Below, piece after piece: positions 18,688 to 27,151 of a stretch of DNA of 64,000 nt. The notes under the pieces were generated by a model. It had not been told where the DNA came from, did no database searches, and saw only the letters and a list, made by a program, of their open reading frames with translations. Where the stretch lies: assembly GCA_019359325.1 (NCBI GenBank), contig JAHHHN010000001.1, positions 806,001 through 870,000 on the forward strand, in the 5' to 3' direction. How positions within the stretch are numbered: position 1 is the first letter of the stretch; each line of letters begins with the position of its first letter. This DNA comes from Mojavia pulchra JT2-VF2 (lineage in GTDB: Bacteria > Cyanobacteriota > Cyanobacteriia > Cyanobacteriales > Nostocaceae). Made by a program: the position numbers and the translations under genes.

Positions 18688-18957
18688 TTATGAACGCCGT
18701 TGTCGTTGTTGCTCCCAGCGCCACAGAAATACCATCAAGGCAACGATTCCTACTTGAAGGAATAAGCTTGGCAAAGTGCTATCAATATCCCGCCCTGCAA
18801 GTAGTTTAAAAAAAAAGACGAATGCACCAATTAAACCGGATGCACCGCAACCAATATAAATAAATTGTCGCAAGCCGCGATACGGGGCTGCCATTTCTGC
18901 TTTGAGGCGGGCATATTGTTCTGGGTTGAGGCGATTTTTTTGATTTTGTTCTACCAT
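18688..18957 (-). CDS. DUF3493 (LPA1/Rep27-type) membrane protein
   Basis: An 89-aa protein with a cytoplasmic N-terminus (RLNPEQYARLKAEMAAPYRGLR) and two transmembrane segments, at about residues 34-52 and 63-80, then a basic tail. The MAAPYRGLR-FIY motif is characteristic of DUF3493. The plant relatives LPA1/REP27 are needed for photosystem II assembly and repair; a similar role here is inferred by homology. ATG 18957 faces away from the tRNA-Thr gene only 36 bp further on. Confidence 0.8.
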   Translation of the reverse strand: MVEQNQKNRLNPEQYARLKAEMAAPYRGLRQFIYIGCGASGLIGAFVFFFKLLAGRDIDSTLPSLFLQVGIVALMVFLWRWEQQRQRRS

Positions 18958-18973
18958 GGGTAAATATTGATGC

Positions 18974-18979
18974 TATACT
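18974..18979 (+). promoter_or_regulatory. Candidate -10 box of the tRNA-Thr gene
   Basis: TATACT lies 14 bp before the mature tRNA 5' end. No good -35 hexamer is found at 17 bp spacing, so this is a weak assignment. Confidence 0.35.
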
Positions 18980-18993
18980 TTTAGATTGTGTAT

Positions 18994-19065
18994 GCCGATG
19001 TGGCTCAGTGGTAGAGCAGCTGATTCGTAATCAGCAGGCCACGGGTTCAAATCCCGTCATCGGCT
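18994..19065 (+). tRNA. tRNA-Thr (anticodon CGT)
   Basis: 72-nt cloverleaf. The acceptor stem GCCGATG pairs with CATCGGC, the D arm contains GGCTCAGTGGTAGAGC, the anticodon stem GCTGA/TCAGC encloses loop TTCGTAA with anticodon CGT (reads ACG), and the T arm is ACGGGTTCAAATCCCGT. The CCA end is not encoded; CTCTTTTT follows and may terminate. Confidence 0.97.
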
Positions 19066-19981
19066 CTTTTTGAAAGTCTTGCTTAAGAATACAGTCTCCC
19101 ATAAATCAAGCTTGTCGCCAAATGTTCGCCACAGTCGGGTAAGACACTCATCACTTAAACACACCGAGGGAAAGAAGTGGCTCTGGCAAACTTCAATGTT
19201 TGGGTTTCTATCAAAGAGTCTGAACATAGCTAGGATAAACCACTTAGCTATATATACGGTACTAGATTGTAAAAGTATCTCACGCAATAAGAAAAAATCT
19301 GCTCAATAACCTAACTTTATCCATCAAGATGGCTTGGCTATTTAACTCATCCCACAGCTACGAAAACATTGCTATGCTCGTTTTCATAAAATCCATGTAT
19401 TTCGAGTCATTAAGACTAATAACTAATGAAAAATAAAGCAAACACAATAGTTTTAAGTTTTATTTTTTGAAACATTTTAAATATTCCTAATAATTTTATA
19501 CACTGAGGAAAAAACAGTAGGACTAACGTTTCTCAACTCTAGAGGTTATGTGCAATAAAGTTTCTAGCTGAACAAAGCATAAATACTTCAAGCCAGGAAT
19601 CTTTGCTTTAAACATGTTTCATCATAACGATGCGTTAGCCCTACTATTAACTGACGTACTCTTGATTAATTTATGCCTTTTCTATACCCTTATTTACTAT
19701 GGGCAAAAATCATAAAAAATCAGGTATTTGCCTTAAAAAGAAAAAATTATTTTATTAAATAAACTTAATACAATTTGAAGAATAAATTAAGAACTTAGGC
19801 AAAGCTAATCTGACAACAATTTTCATTAGAAATAAGCCATGAAAATATTGCTAGGAGAATCAAGGATCTATCTATCTTCTCCAACTCCAAAATTTCTATT
19901 ACTCTTAGGTTCAAACTGCTATAACTTTTAATAGCATCATCAATTTCTAAAATATATAAATTGTGTTATATCAAGCTTTAA
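19066..19981. other. Long gene-free AT-rich region
   Basis: 916 bp between tRNA-Thr and the M42 peptidase gene. Frames of up to 80 codons exist but have no SD or protein-like character. An imperfect 13-bp inverted repeat (AGTAGGACTAACG at 19516-19528, CGTTAGCCCTACT at 19633-19645) encloses about 100 bp and may be a small foldback element. Nothing else recognised. Confidence 0.5.
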
Positions 19982-21028
19982 CTATGAATCGAACTCAGTT
20001 TCACAAAAAGCTTTTAATAAATTTATACAATTAGCGATCGCCCCTAAATGAGCAATCTCATAGCCGTGGGTATTTTGGGTGGGAAATGCTAAACAAGCTG
20101 CACGACCCACATGGCCAAATTTCATTGCAATTGAGGCATCGCTACCGAATTGGCTCAATGTTGCTAGCTGGACTGGCATATCAATCTGCTTGGCACAATG
20201 GCGTAGTTGCCCGTTTAGAGTCTCATCATAGATACCATAGGCATCCTGAGAAAGGATAACGGGACTTTTCCCATCCTCAATTGGATATTCGTTAGACAAA
20301 GGACAAATTTCCAAAGCAATTAAAGCATCCAGCACCTGATTTTGAGTGAAAAATAATGCCCCAATTGCCCCTACTTCTTCTTTTGCTGATGCGACTAAAT
20401 AAACATTGACTGCTGGCTGTTTCACTTGTTGAGCAAGGGCCAGGAGAATAGCCAAAGAAGCTTTGTTATCTAGGGTGTAACTGGCGATATGATCCTTCAA
20501 CCTGACTGGGTGTTTGCGATGCTTACCAATTACCATTCTAGTTCCGGGTCGAATGCCAGCTGCTTCTAATTCGACAGCGCTAAGTTTCGTTTCAATCCAG
20601 GCATTTTCCCACTTGACAGCAGTATCTTCCTGTTGGACTTTTTGGGGCGATTCATGGGAAACGTGTCGAGAACCAAAGCTGAGAACACCACTGATGGTTT
20701 CATGATCTCCCAATAAATCTACAACACCTTCACCATAAATCCACGGGTAAGAGCCGCCCAGCTTGCGGACTTCAACGCGCCCTGCATCACCAACAGTTTT
20801 GACAATTGCACCAATCTCGTCTTTGTGGGCTGTTATTGCAACTGCTTTGTTAGGATTTTTACCAGGAATTTTTGCAATTATATTATCAGCGCGATCGCTC
20901 CAAACTTCCACACCCAGAGTTGCAAATCGCTGCATTAAAAATCGGTTAATCTCAGTTTCGACACCACTAGGAGAATGGTGCATGACTAATTCTTCAATTA
21001 TTTTAAATAACTGCTCGTAATCCCACAT
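19982..21028 (-). CDS. M42 family metallopeptidase (glutamyl aminopeptidase/endoglucanase-like)
   Basis: A 348-aa cytosolic aminopeptidase of the TET/FrvX family, which forms large multimeric shells and trims peptides. Visible metal-ligand regions are VAITAHKDEIGAIV (His and Asp), DNKASLA (bridging Asp), SAKEEVGAIGA (catalytic Glu pair), and the C-terminal FPTQNTHGYEIAHLG with the last His ligand. Length is normal for the family. ATG 21028 is 70 bp from the divergent class II aldolase gene. The natural substrate is unknown. Confidence 0.88.
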   Translation of the reverse strand: MWDYEQLFKIIEELVMHHSPSGVETEINRFLMQRFATLGVEVWSDRADNIIAKIPGKNPNKAVAITAHKDEIGAIVKTVGDAGRVEVRKLGGSYPWIYGEGVVDLLGDHETISGVLSFGSRHVSHESPQKVQQEDTAVKWENAWIETKLSAVELEAAGIRPGTRMVIGKHRKHPVRLKDHIASYTLDNKASLAILLALAQQVKQPAVNVYLVASAKEEVGAIGALFFTQNQVLDALIALEICPLSNEYPIEDGKSPVILSQDAYGIYDETLNGQLRHCAKQIDMPVQLATLSQFGSDASIAMKFGHVGRAACLAFPTQNTHGYEIAHLGAIANCINLLKAFCETEFDS

Positions 21029-21098
21029 AAATGTATTGTTTTAAGTTAACAATTAAGTATAAATATTTTTAGTGAAAATCACATCATCAAAGGTCAAA

Positions 21099-21875
21099 AT
21101 GCAAGCTATATCCAGAGCAAAGCCAAACTTTTTTCAGCAACCAACCTTTGCTTCATTGAAAGATGAACGTTTGCATCGCAAGCAACGCCTAGCAGCAGCA
21201 TTCCGCCTATTCTCACGGTTTGGATTTGATGAAGGTATTGCAGGCCATATCACTGTACGTGATCCGGAACACCCTGAGCATTTCTGGGTTAACCCCTTAG
21301 GAAAACACTTCGGTTTAATTCGAGTGAGCGACCTAATTTTAGTAAACCAAAAGGGCGAGGTAATTGAAGGCGATCGCCCAGTTAATACGGCAGCTTTTGC
21401 CATTCATTCCCAAATTCATGCAGCTCGTCCCGACGTAGTAGCAGCAGCCCATGCCCATTCTATCTATGGCAAAAGCTGGGCTAGCCTCGGTCGCCTACTT
21501 GACCCCCTTACCCAAGATGCCTGTGCTTTCTACCAAGACCATAGCCTCTTTGATGACTATACAGGCGTAGTTCTGCAATTAGAAGAAGGCAAGCGTATTG
21601 CTGACACATTAGGCCGCAATAAAGCCATAATTCTCAAGAATCATGGCTTGCTGACAGTGGGGCATTCAGTTGATGAAGCTGCCTGGTGGTTTATTACTAT
21701 GGAGCGTTCTTGCCAAGCTCAGTTATTAGCTGAGGCGGCCGGCAAACCTCACCTCATCAAACCAGAGTCTGCAAGTTTGGCACATCAGCAGGTAGGAGGA
21801 CATGACTTAGGTTGGTTTAGCTTTCAACCTTTATATGAGTTGATTGTGCATCAGGAACCAGACTTGCTGTCGTAA
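21099..21875 (+). CDS. Class II aldolase/adducin family protein
   Basis: A 258-aa protein with the class II aldolase fold. The signature includes FSRFGFDEGIAGHITVRDP, the zinc-binding VVAAAHAHSIYGKSWA (His pair near residues 124-126), and ILKNHGLLTVG with the third His. These enzymes cleave or epimerise sugar phosphates; the exact substrate is not visible. A GTG at 21072 would add nine residues; ATG 21099 with AAAGG upstream was preferred. Its last 59 bp overlap the 3' end of the convergent SGNH hydrolase gene. Confidence 0.85.
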   Translation: MQAISRAKPNFFQQPTFASLKDERLHRKQRLAAAFRLFSRFGFDEGIAGHITVRDPEHPEHFWVNPLGKHFGLIRVSDLILVNQKGEVIEGDRPVNTAAFAIHSQIHAARPDVVAAAHAHSIYGKSWASLGRLLDPLTQDACAFYQDHSLFDDYTGVVLQLEEGKRIADTLGRNKAIILKNHGLLTVGHSVDEAAWWFITMERSCQAQLLAEAAGKPHLIKPESASLAHQQVGGHDLGWFSFQPLYELIVHQEPDLLS

Positions 21876-22914
21876 CTAATGGCTGTTTTCGTTTACGCTT
21901 GAGTACAGATGCTGCACCCCAAGCACCAATTGCCAACGTCCCCAAGGCTGTTGAAGGTTCAGGAACTGACTTAGCATTAATCGCTGCCAATGCTCTGTCT
22001 GCTATCACCTTATGAGTAGCGGTGGTTGGATGGACATCATCCCAAAACAAATACTTGTCTGGATTAGGACAAGTAATGTAAGTTGTTGGACTAGTTAATT
22101 TTAGGCAAGGGTCAGTAACATTTGTAAAACCGAATGTATCAGGAGATGTGGTCGCTTCCTCAAATAAGGAATTAACATCAACAGAAATGATATTAAGATT
22201 CGGGTTATTGCTCAAATCGTCCAAGGTTTGCTTTAAAGCAGAGTTATACGTATTAACCGACTGTTGCAGGGTATCTCGCACCTCTTGTGGCTGGCTTTGC
22301 TCAAAGGGTATCTTACTCAAATCTGGCAAATTAAATACTAGAATATTTTTCGCACCGGCTCCTGTAAGAGTATTCAACGCCTGCGATATGTTATTGAGCG
22401 GTGTAGTTGAGTCTTGTGGGTTAGTAAAGATGAAATCGTTCGCACCTCCCCACACAGTATAAAGTGCATCTGGGTCAGCCATCTGATTTTTTGCTTGCAG
22501 ATTTGCTGCAAAACCCTGGACTTGTGCTTGCACTCCTGGTAAACCTGAATTGGGAAATACAGCATTACCCAAACCAGAAGAGGCACCTCCAAAAGCAAAG
22601 TTTACACCTTGGGTAGGTAACGTAGTATTAGGAAGCTTAGTGAAATCCAAATCTGGTACTAAATCGGTTACTAAAGTGGTCTTTAACTTTAGCTGATCTG
22701 CAAGATAGTCTACCCATATTTGACCATTAGAAAAACGTCCCTCAAAATAAGGTGGGCTTGGAGGGTATGTTTCCCCCAACGCATTGTAGATATTGCCAGT
22801 ATCAGAGAGACTGTCGCCAAATACATAAATCCCACTAAACTGTGCAGCAGTTGCCTTCAGTGGCAACATAAAAGTAAAGATAACAAATCCTGCCGCTACA
22901 AATTCTTTTTTCAT
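21817..22914 (-). CDS. Secreted SGNH/GDSL hydrolase with PEP-CTERM sorting signal
   Basis: 365 aa: signal peptide (VAAGFVIFTFMLPLKATAA), then a GDSL esterase/lipase domain with the nucleophile S35 in FGDSLSDTGN, GGAND block III, and the catalytic Asp/His in WDDVHPTTATH. The C-terminus has the PEP-CTERM triad: VPEPSTALG, a hydrophobic helix (TLAIGAWGAASVL) and the basic cluster KRKRK. After this cluster some 22 residues continue (beginning QPLVTTASL), which is more than usual; they are encoded almost entirely in the 59-bp overlap with the class II aldolase gene. Export and sorting to the cell surface is inferred from the signal; the ester substrate is unknown. Confidence 0.88.
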   Translation of the reverse strand: MKKEFVAAGFVIFTFMLPLKATAAQFSGIYVFGDSLSDTGNIYNALGETYPPSPPYFEGRFSNGQIWVDYLADQLKLKTTLVTDLVPDLDFTKLPNTTLPTQGVNFAFGGASSGLGNAVFPNSGLPGVQAQVQGFAANLQAKNQMADPDALYTVWGGANDFIFTNPQDSTTPLNNISQALNTLTGAGAKNILVFNLPDLSKIPFEQSQPQEVRDTLQQSVNTYNSALKQTLDDLSNNPNLNIISVDVNSLFEEATTSPDTFGFTNVTDPCLKLTSPTTYITCPNPDKYLFWDDVHPTTATHKVIADRALAAINAKSVPEPSTALGTLAIGAWGAASVLKRKRKQPLVTTASLVPDAQSTHIKVES

Positions 22915-23370
22915 TTTTATTGGTCTTTATTATTTGCTACTTATGACTTTAAAAAAACTCAAAACAGATAGCTAAATCTATTAGGTGTCTTCTTAACTAT
23001 TGTAAAAAGAAGTACGATTTATCAGAAATACTATAGAGTTTATACTTAAATAAGTTTAGAATATTATTCATTCAAATATCAACTAAAATTCTGAATCAAT
23101 ACTTAAATTTACCCTATTTTGAAATTTAATTTACAGTTTTTTTACAAACAATAGTAAACCCATAAAATCAAAAGTTGGGTAGTTGGGTTAATTGCCTATT
23201 TATTGCTAGCTAATTGCCAGCTAGTCCTAATGAAAAATTTCATCACTATGCATGAAAAAGCGACTGGGGACAAGGAGAGCAGGGGAGAGTTTCTGACTCA
23301 GCACTTAGCAGTCAGCGCTCAACACTTAGAACTCAGCACTCTTTCAAGCTAGAGACTAGGTATAACAGAA
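22915..23370. other. Intergenic region with heptamer-type repeats
   Basis: 456 bp. The left two thirds are AT-rich and featureless. At 23295-23341, ACTCAGCACTTAGCAGTCAGCG-type units recur (ACTCAGCACT twice, CAACACTTAG between), the complement of the GTGCTGAGT repeats elsewhere in the window. Confidence 0.55.
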
Positions 23371-24759
23371 TTAGTTTGGCGATCGCTTTAACTTTAAAGC
23401 ATCAACAGCCGATATTCCCTCACCCTGAGTACCGAAATACCACAAAGCCGCTGCCGCCTCAGCGCGAGTAACTGGTTTTTTGGGTTGAAATAATGTTGTG
23501 TAGCCAAATACTCGCCGAATATTTGACTGTTCGCCATTTTGGTGATCGGCTAACACTGCTCTTAAAGCCTTGGGGTCAATTTTACCCGCATCTTGGAAAC
23601 CCCAAGTTTGCTTGACTGCATCTAAGTTAGCCGCAGGTAGAGCTTGGCGAGTATCCAAAGGTAACTTCCACAACAGCAATTGCTCCCGTGTTAAAGGTGC
23701 ATCAGGACGGAATAAAACTGCTGTAGAATCCCCAGATAAGGAACTGGGAATTAATCCGGCTTCGGTTAATCCCTGAATTATGGGAAAATCAGGGTCTTTT
23801 GATGACACATCACTAAAAGCAGATTGAGCGCTTTCCGCTGCCAAGCGAATCTGCTTTGCTGGATTATTAGCATACATTGCATTGTTAGCAGCCACTAGCC
23901 AACGGGCATATTCCCGACGAGTAATGATTTTACTCGGTGCAAATTGGTTAGTTGTGACATTTGAGTTGCTCTTATTTACTTGAGATTCTAAAGATAAAAC
24001 ACCTAATGTTGCTAAATCTTGGATGTATTGCCGTAGTTGTTGTGGTGCTTTGTTCAAATCGCTGAATTGTTGAGATTCAGATGTAGCTGTTGTAGCAGTT
24101 ACTTGACTATCAGAATTGCTTTCTGGTTGTGTTGCCAAATTTTCTGGTGGTACAGGGCCAATAAACTGCGGATCACCTGACTGGGGAACGCCGTTAGGAT
24201 TTTGGGTGTTAGTATTTTCGCTGGCTATGCTTGTCGGTACATACTCAATCAGTAATTGAGTGGCTGTTTGTGGTTGATTGGGTGAAGGGTTCGTGACTGA
24301 TTGAGCTTGAATGGAAACCTTGACAAGCAAATCATTACGCCGCGCCTCAAAGACGCCTCCTGTATCATCTGTTGGTTGTTGCAAAATTTCCCAGTTGTTT
24401 GCCTGCAACTGGTTACGGTAAAAGCTGGCAATTAAATTACTAGGGTCAGAACTCAGCCAGCGCGTTGATACTCTGTTTTCTGAGCCACTAGCAGGTGTAA
24501 CTTCTTCTAGTTTGGCATTGGGATATAAAGGAATATCTTTGGGCAAATCATCTGGCAATCTAACTGTTGATTCGTTTTGCTGTGCTTGCAGTTCGTTAAC
24601 CTTAGCTTCGCCAAACACAACTGGGTTATTTTGCAACTGAGGATCAGCCGCCAACGACTCTTCAAGGTTTTTGGCGCTGGGACTGTTAGCACAGGCTGTT
24701 AACGAAGAGAGTAAAACAGCCAAACTCAGAAAGATAGCTGGACGTTTAAAGGGCAGCAC
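23371..24759 (-). CDS. SLH-domain lipoprotein
   Basis: 462 aa with a lipoprotein signal peptide: hydrophobic FLSLAVLLSSLTAC, the lipobox LTAC placing the lipid on C23. The middle (about 65-170) is a soluble domain with YRNQLQANNWEILQQPT. From about residue 225 a linker rich in Gln/Ser leads to S-layer homology motifs: IITRREYARWLVAANNAMYA, FRPDAPLTREQLLLWKL and KPVTRAEAAAALWYFG. It is probably an envelope protein tethered to a membrane at one end and to cell-wall polymers at the other. The start codon is GTG at 24759; no SD is visible. It is a single transcription unit. Confidence 0.8.
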   Translation of the reverse strand: MLPFKRPAIFLSLAVLLSSLTACANSPSAKNLEESLAADPQLQNNPVVFGEAKVNELQAQQNESTVRLPDDLPKDIPLYPNAKLEEVTPASGSENRVSTRWLSSDPSNLIASFYRNQLQANNWEILQQPTDDTGGVFEARRNDLLVKVSIQAQSVTNPSPNQPQTATQLLIEYVPTSIASENTNTQNPNGVPQSGDPQFIGPVPPENLATQPESNSDSQVTATTATSESQQFSDLNKAPQQLRQYIQDLATLGVLSLESQVNKSNSNVTTNQFAPSKIITRREYARWLVAANNAMYANNPAKQIRLAAESAQSAFSDVSSKDPDFPIIQGLTEAGLIPSSLSGDSTAVLFRPDAPLTREQLLLWKLPLDTRQALPAANLDAVKQTWGFQDAGKIDPKALRAVLADHQNGEQSNIRRVFGYTTLFQPKKPVTRAEAAAALWYFGTQGEGISAVDALKLKRSPN

Positions 24760-24976
24760 AGTAAATCACAAATCTAATGTCAATTCCTACCCTAGCGCAG
24801 ACTTTGAACTGAAGTTATGAAGAATAAAATTTTTTAGTCTAAAGCCTTAGTTTATTTATAGTGGTTTGGCACTGGGTGTAATACATTAAGGAATTATCGA
24901 ACCACAGATAAACACCGATTAACACAGATAAATCTGTACTTTATTCAAATGAAAACCGCTATATGTTTCTCTGGTT

Positions 24977-25846
24977 CTATATATACAACGTTAAATGTCT
25001 GAAAACTGCAAAGGTTAGTAGCCTAGCGGGTACGTGAGAAAATTGGAGAACTTTTACACGTAGAAAACGTCCAGTTATTAAACGAGCAATTCCTTTGAGG
25101 CGTGCTTGAAGTCTCACCCAGAGAAACTTTAGCGTTCCACCCTTTTCACTATCAGCATACAAGGGCATAAAGGCAAGTTTGCCGTAAAGAACGTCAGCAC
25201 GGTGAGTTTTGCTAAGATTGTTTTGGTAATGCTCAGGGTTGGGTAAACCTCCATGTTCGCCATAGTTCCGCCAAGGAATATAGTTTTTCAAATTTTTGTT
25301 GCGGAGAAAAGAATCAATAGTAGAGTCCCAACTTGAATAGTTACTGGCTCCCACTTTCGCGTTAATCTCATCTACTAGTTCTAGTAAGTAACGGGCACTT
25401 TGTGGAGTCACAATATAAGCGACTGTTGAAGCAGAAAACCCTTCACCATAGCCATCAGATGCAACACTGTATAGTTGCGGCGCACAGGTATATAACCAGC
25501 TAATTCCAACATCACCGTGGTTAGGATTAAACGGTAGAGGTAACTTGCCAAAATTAACTACTGGAACGAAGTCTGCCTCAATAATGATTGTAGGTTTAGC
25601 CTCTTGAGTAGCTATTTCCCAGGCTCGTCTGTGGTTCATTAGACACAGGTAACTACGAGAAAATTCCTGAAATTCCGCTTTAGTTTCTTGCCTAAGAACT
25701 TCGGGTTGGAAGCCTTCTGTGATCAATACTTCTTCAAGCTGCTGAGTTGATTCTTTGTAGGCAATCAACAAGACTCTAGTAATGCAGGCAATAAGATGAT
25801 TTTCATTATGCTTGTGCCTAGTATTTGCCAATTCAATAGTCTTCAT
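24977..25846 (-). CDS. Glycosyltransferase family 25-like protein
   Basis: A 289-aa protein. The layout is that of GT25 (LPS biosynthesis) enzymes: an N-terminal nucleotide-binding half with SRSYLCLMNHRRAWEIA, then the acidic motif IIIEADFVPVV (the expected Glu-Asp-Asp metal site is reduced to Glu-Ala-Asp here), and a C-terminal region with STVAYIVTPQSARYLLELV. Last gene of a three-gene minus-strand run (27152, 25910, 24977; gaps about 75 and 63 bp), so a role in surface glycan synthesis with the adjacent GT4 gene is likely. Acceptor and sugar are unknown. ATG 25846 was taken. Confidence 0.7.
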   Translation of the reverse strand: MKTIELANTRHKHNENHLIACITRVLLIAYKESTQQLEEVLITEGFQPEVLRQETKAEFQEFSRSYLCLMNHRRAWEIATQEAKPTIIIEADFVPVVNFGKLPLPFNPNHGDVGISWLYTCAPQLYSVASDGYGEGFSASTVAYIVTPQSARYLLELVDEINAKVGASNYSSWDSTIDSFLRNKNLKNYIPWRNYGEHGGLPNPEHYQNNLSKTHRADVLYGKLAFMPLYADSEKGGTLKFLWVRLQARLKGIARLITGRFLRVKVLQFSHVPARLLTFAVFRHLTLYI

Positions 25847-25909
25847 ATTAATAGAATTAAGGATTGCAATAGTATGACCAATATTAAAATTATGTTTTAA
25901 ATATTATAT

Positions 25910-27076
25910 TTAGTTGATGTTGAGTACCTGAATGTACTTGGATACTGATGCTTTTAAAGTAAATTGTTCAAGCCAAGTTAAATCAACTGATGGAAATTTT
26001 CCAGATAATACATTTAAAATTGCCTCTGCCATAGCTTCACTATTACCCACCGGAACTAGCGAACCGTACTTACCATGATTAAGAATTTCCGCAGGCCCGC
26101 TCTTGCAGTCTGTGGAAATTACTGGAGTTCCCAGAGCCATCGCTTCTACAAGTACATTTCCAAAACCTTCCCAAGCTGAAGACAACACAAACACATCTGC
26201 TTGAGCCATATAAGCATATGGATTTTTCTGGAAACCAAGCATTGCCACATGATTTTTTAAGCCTAATTCTCGCACTCGTGCATCAAGACGAGAACGCTCA
26301 GTTCCACTACCCAAAATTACCAGCCGAGCTGGTATAACCTGTTGTACTAAATTAAAAGCATTGATGAGGGTGAGGAAATCTTTTTGCTCCATTAAACGCC
26401 CTACACCCAACACTACTGGTAGTTCTCCAGAGCGAAACCAAGGATGTTCTACAGGTTCTTTCGCCTGTTTCAAAATTTCAGGAGTTATTATTGGATTGTA
26501 AATAACCTGAATTTTTTCTGGAGGTAATCCTGTTACCTGAGACAGATCCTTTGCAACCCCTTGAGAAACCGCTACAATACTATTTGCCCACGGGTAAAAA
26601 AGCCGTGATGTTAAAGGCGTTAGACGTGCTGTAAGCTGTGGTAAGCGTTTTGCTTCTTGGGAAAGTGTATTGTGCTCCGACACTACTACTCTTGTGGACA
26701 TTCTAGAGAGATACTTAGCCCATAAAGCAATCTCGCAAGGATAGTGTAGCGCCGAAAGTAGGGTTATTGGTTGATTCTGCCGTAAGTAGTTCATCAATTT
26801 AGGCAGACTGGTTGGCAGCTTTGGAGCTTGCAAATCTACAATCCGTACTTTAGACGACACATCTGATAAGTAAGGGCCATCAGATCTAGTAAGCACTAAA
26901 TCTACTCTCAAGCCTTGATCAACAAAGCCTTGTGCCAAATTCACCATACTCCGTTCAGCTCCGCCACCTGAGAGGGAGCGTAAGAATATAGCAACATGGG
27001 GTGAATTGGCAGGCATAGTAATTTTGTCTGAGAACTTACAGTTATAAAGTTCCCTGAAATGCCGTCGAAGTAACAT
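25910..27076 (-). CDS. GT4 family glycosyltransferase
   Basis: 388 aa, GT-B fold. The N-terminal domain shows FLRSLSGGGAERSMVNLAQG, then VVVSEHNTLS; the C-terminal nucleotide-sugar domain has LGVGRLMEQKDFLTLINAF and the retaining-GT motif SAWEGFGNVLVEAMALGTPV followed by STDCKSGPAEIL, including the catalytic E-x7-E region. Likely transfers a hexose onto a lipid-linked or surface polysaccharide. ATG 27016 (MPANSPHVAIFLRS) is an equally good start. It sits between the GT25-like gene and a secreted unknown. Confidence 0.85.
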   Translation of the reverse strand: MLLRRHFRELYNCKFSDKITMPANSPHVAIFLRSLSGGGAERSMVNLAQGFVDQGLRVDLVLTRSDGPYLSDVSSKVRIVDLQAPKLPTSLPKLMNYLRQNQPITLLSALHYPCEIALWAKYLSRMSTRVVVSEHNTLSQEAKRLPQLTARLTPLTSRLFYPWANSIVAVSQGVAKDLSQVTGLPPEKIQVIYNPIITPEILKQAKEPVEHPWFRSGELPVVLGVGRLMEQKDFLTLINAFNLVQQVIPARLVILGSGTERSRLDARVRELGLKNHVAMLGFQKNPYAYMAQADVFVLSSAWEGFGNVLVEAMALGTPVISTDCKSGPAEILNHGKYGSLVPVGNSEAMAEAILNVLSGKFPSVDLTWLEQFTLKASVSKYIQVLNIN

Positions 27077-27151
27077 TGTCAGGAATACAGCCTTAATAGA
27101 AAAAAGTTATAGCAATTTTTCATTTTTGGTATTATAGATAACTAAAAAAAA

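Noticed and set aside
19070-19309. Frames on both strands after tRNA-Thr
   Set aside because: They overlap each other antisense and read as random translation.
25923-25936. GTA-N8-TAC motif (NtcA-like)
   Set aside because: Located in the coding end of the GT4 gene and not near a start codon.
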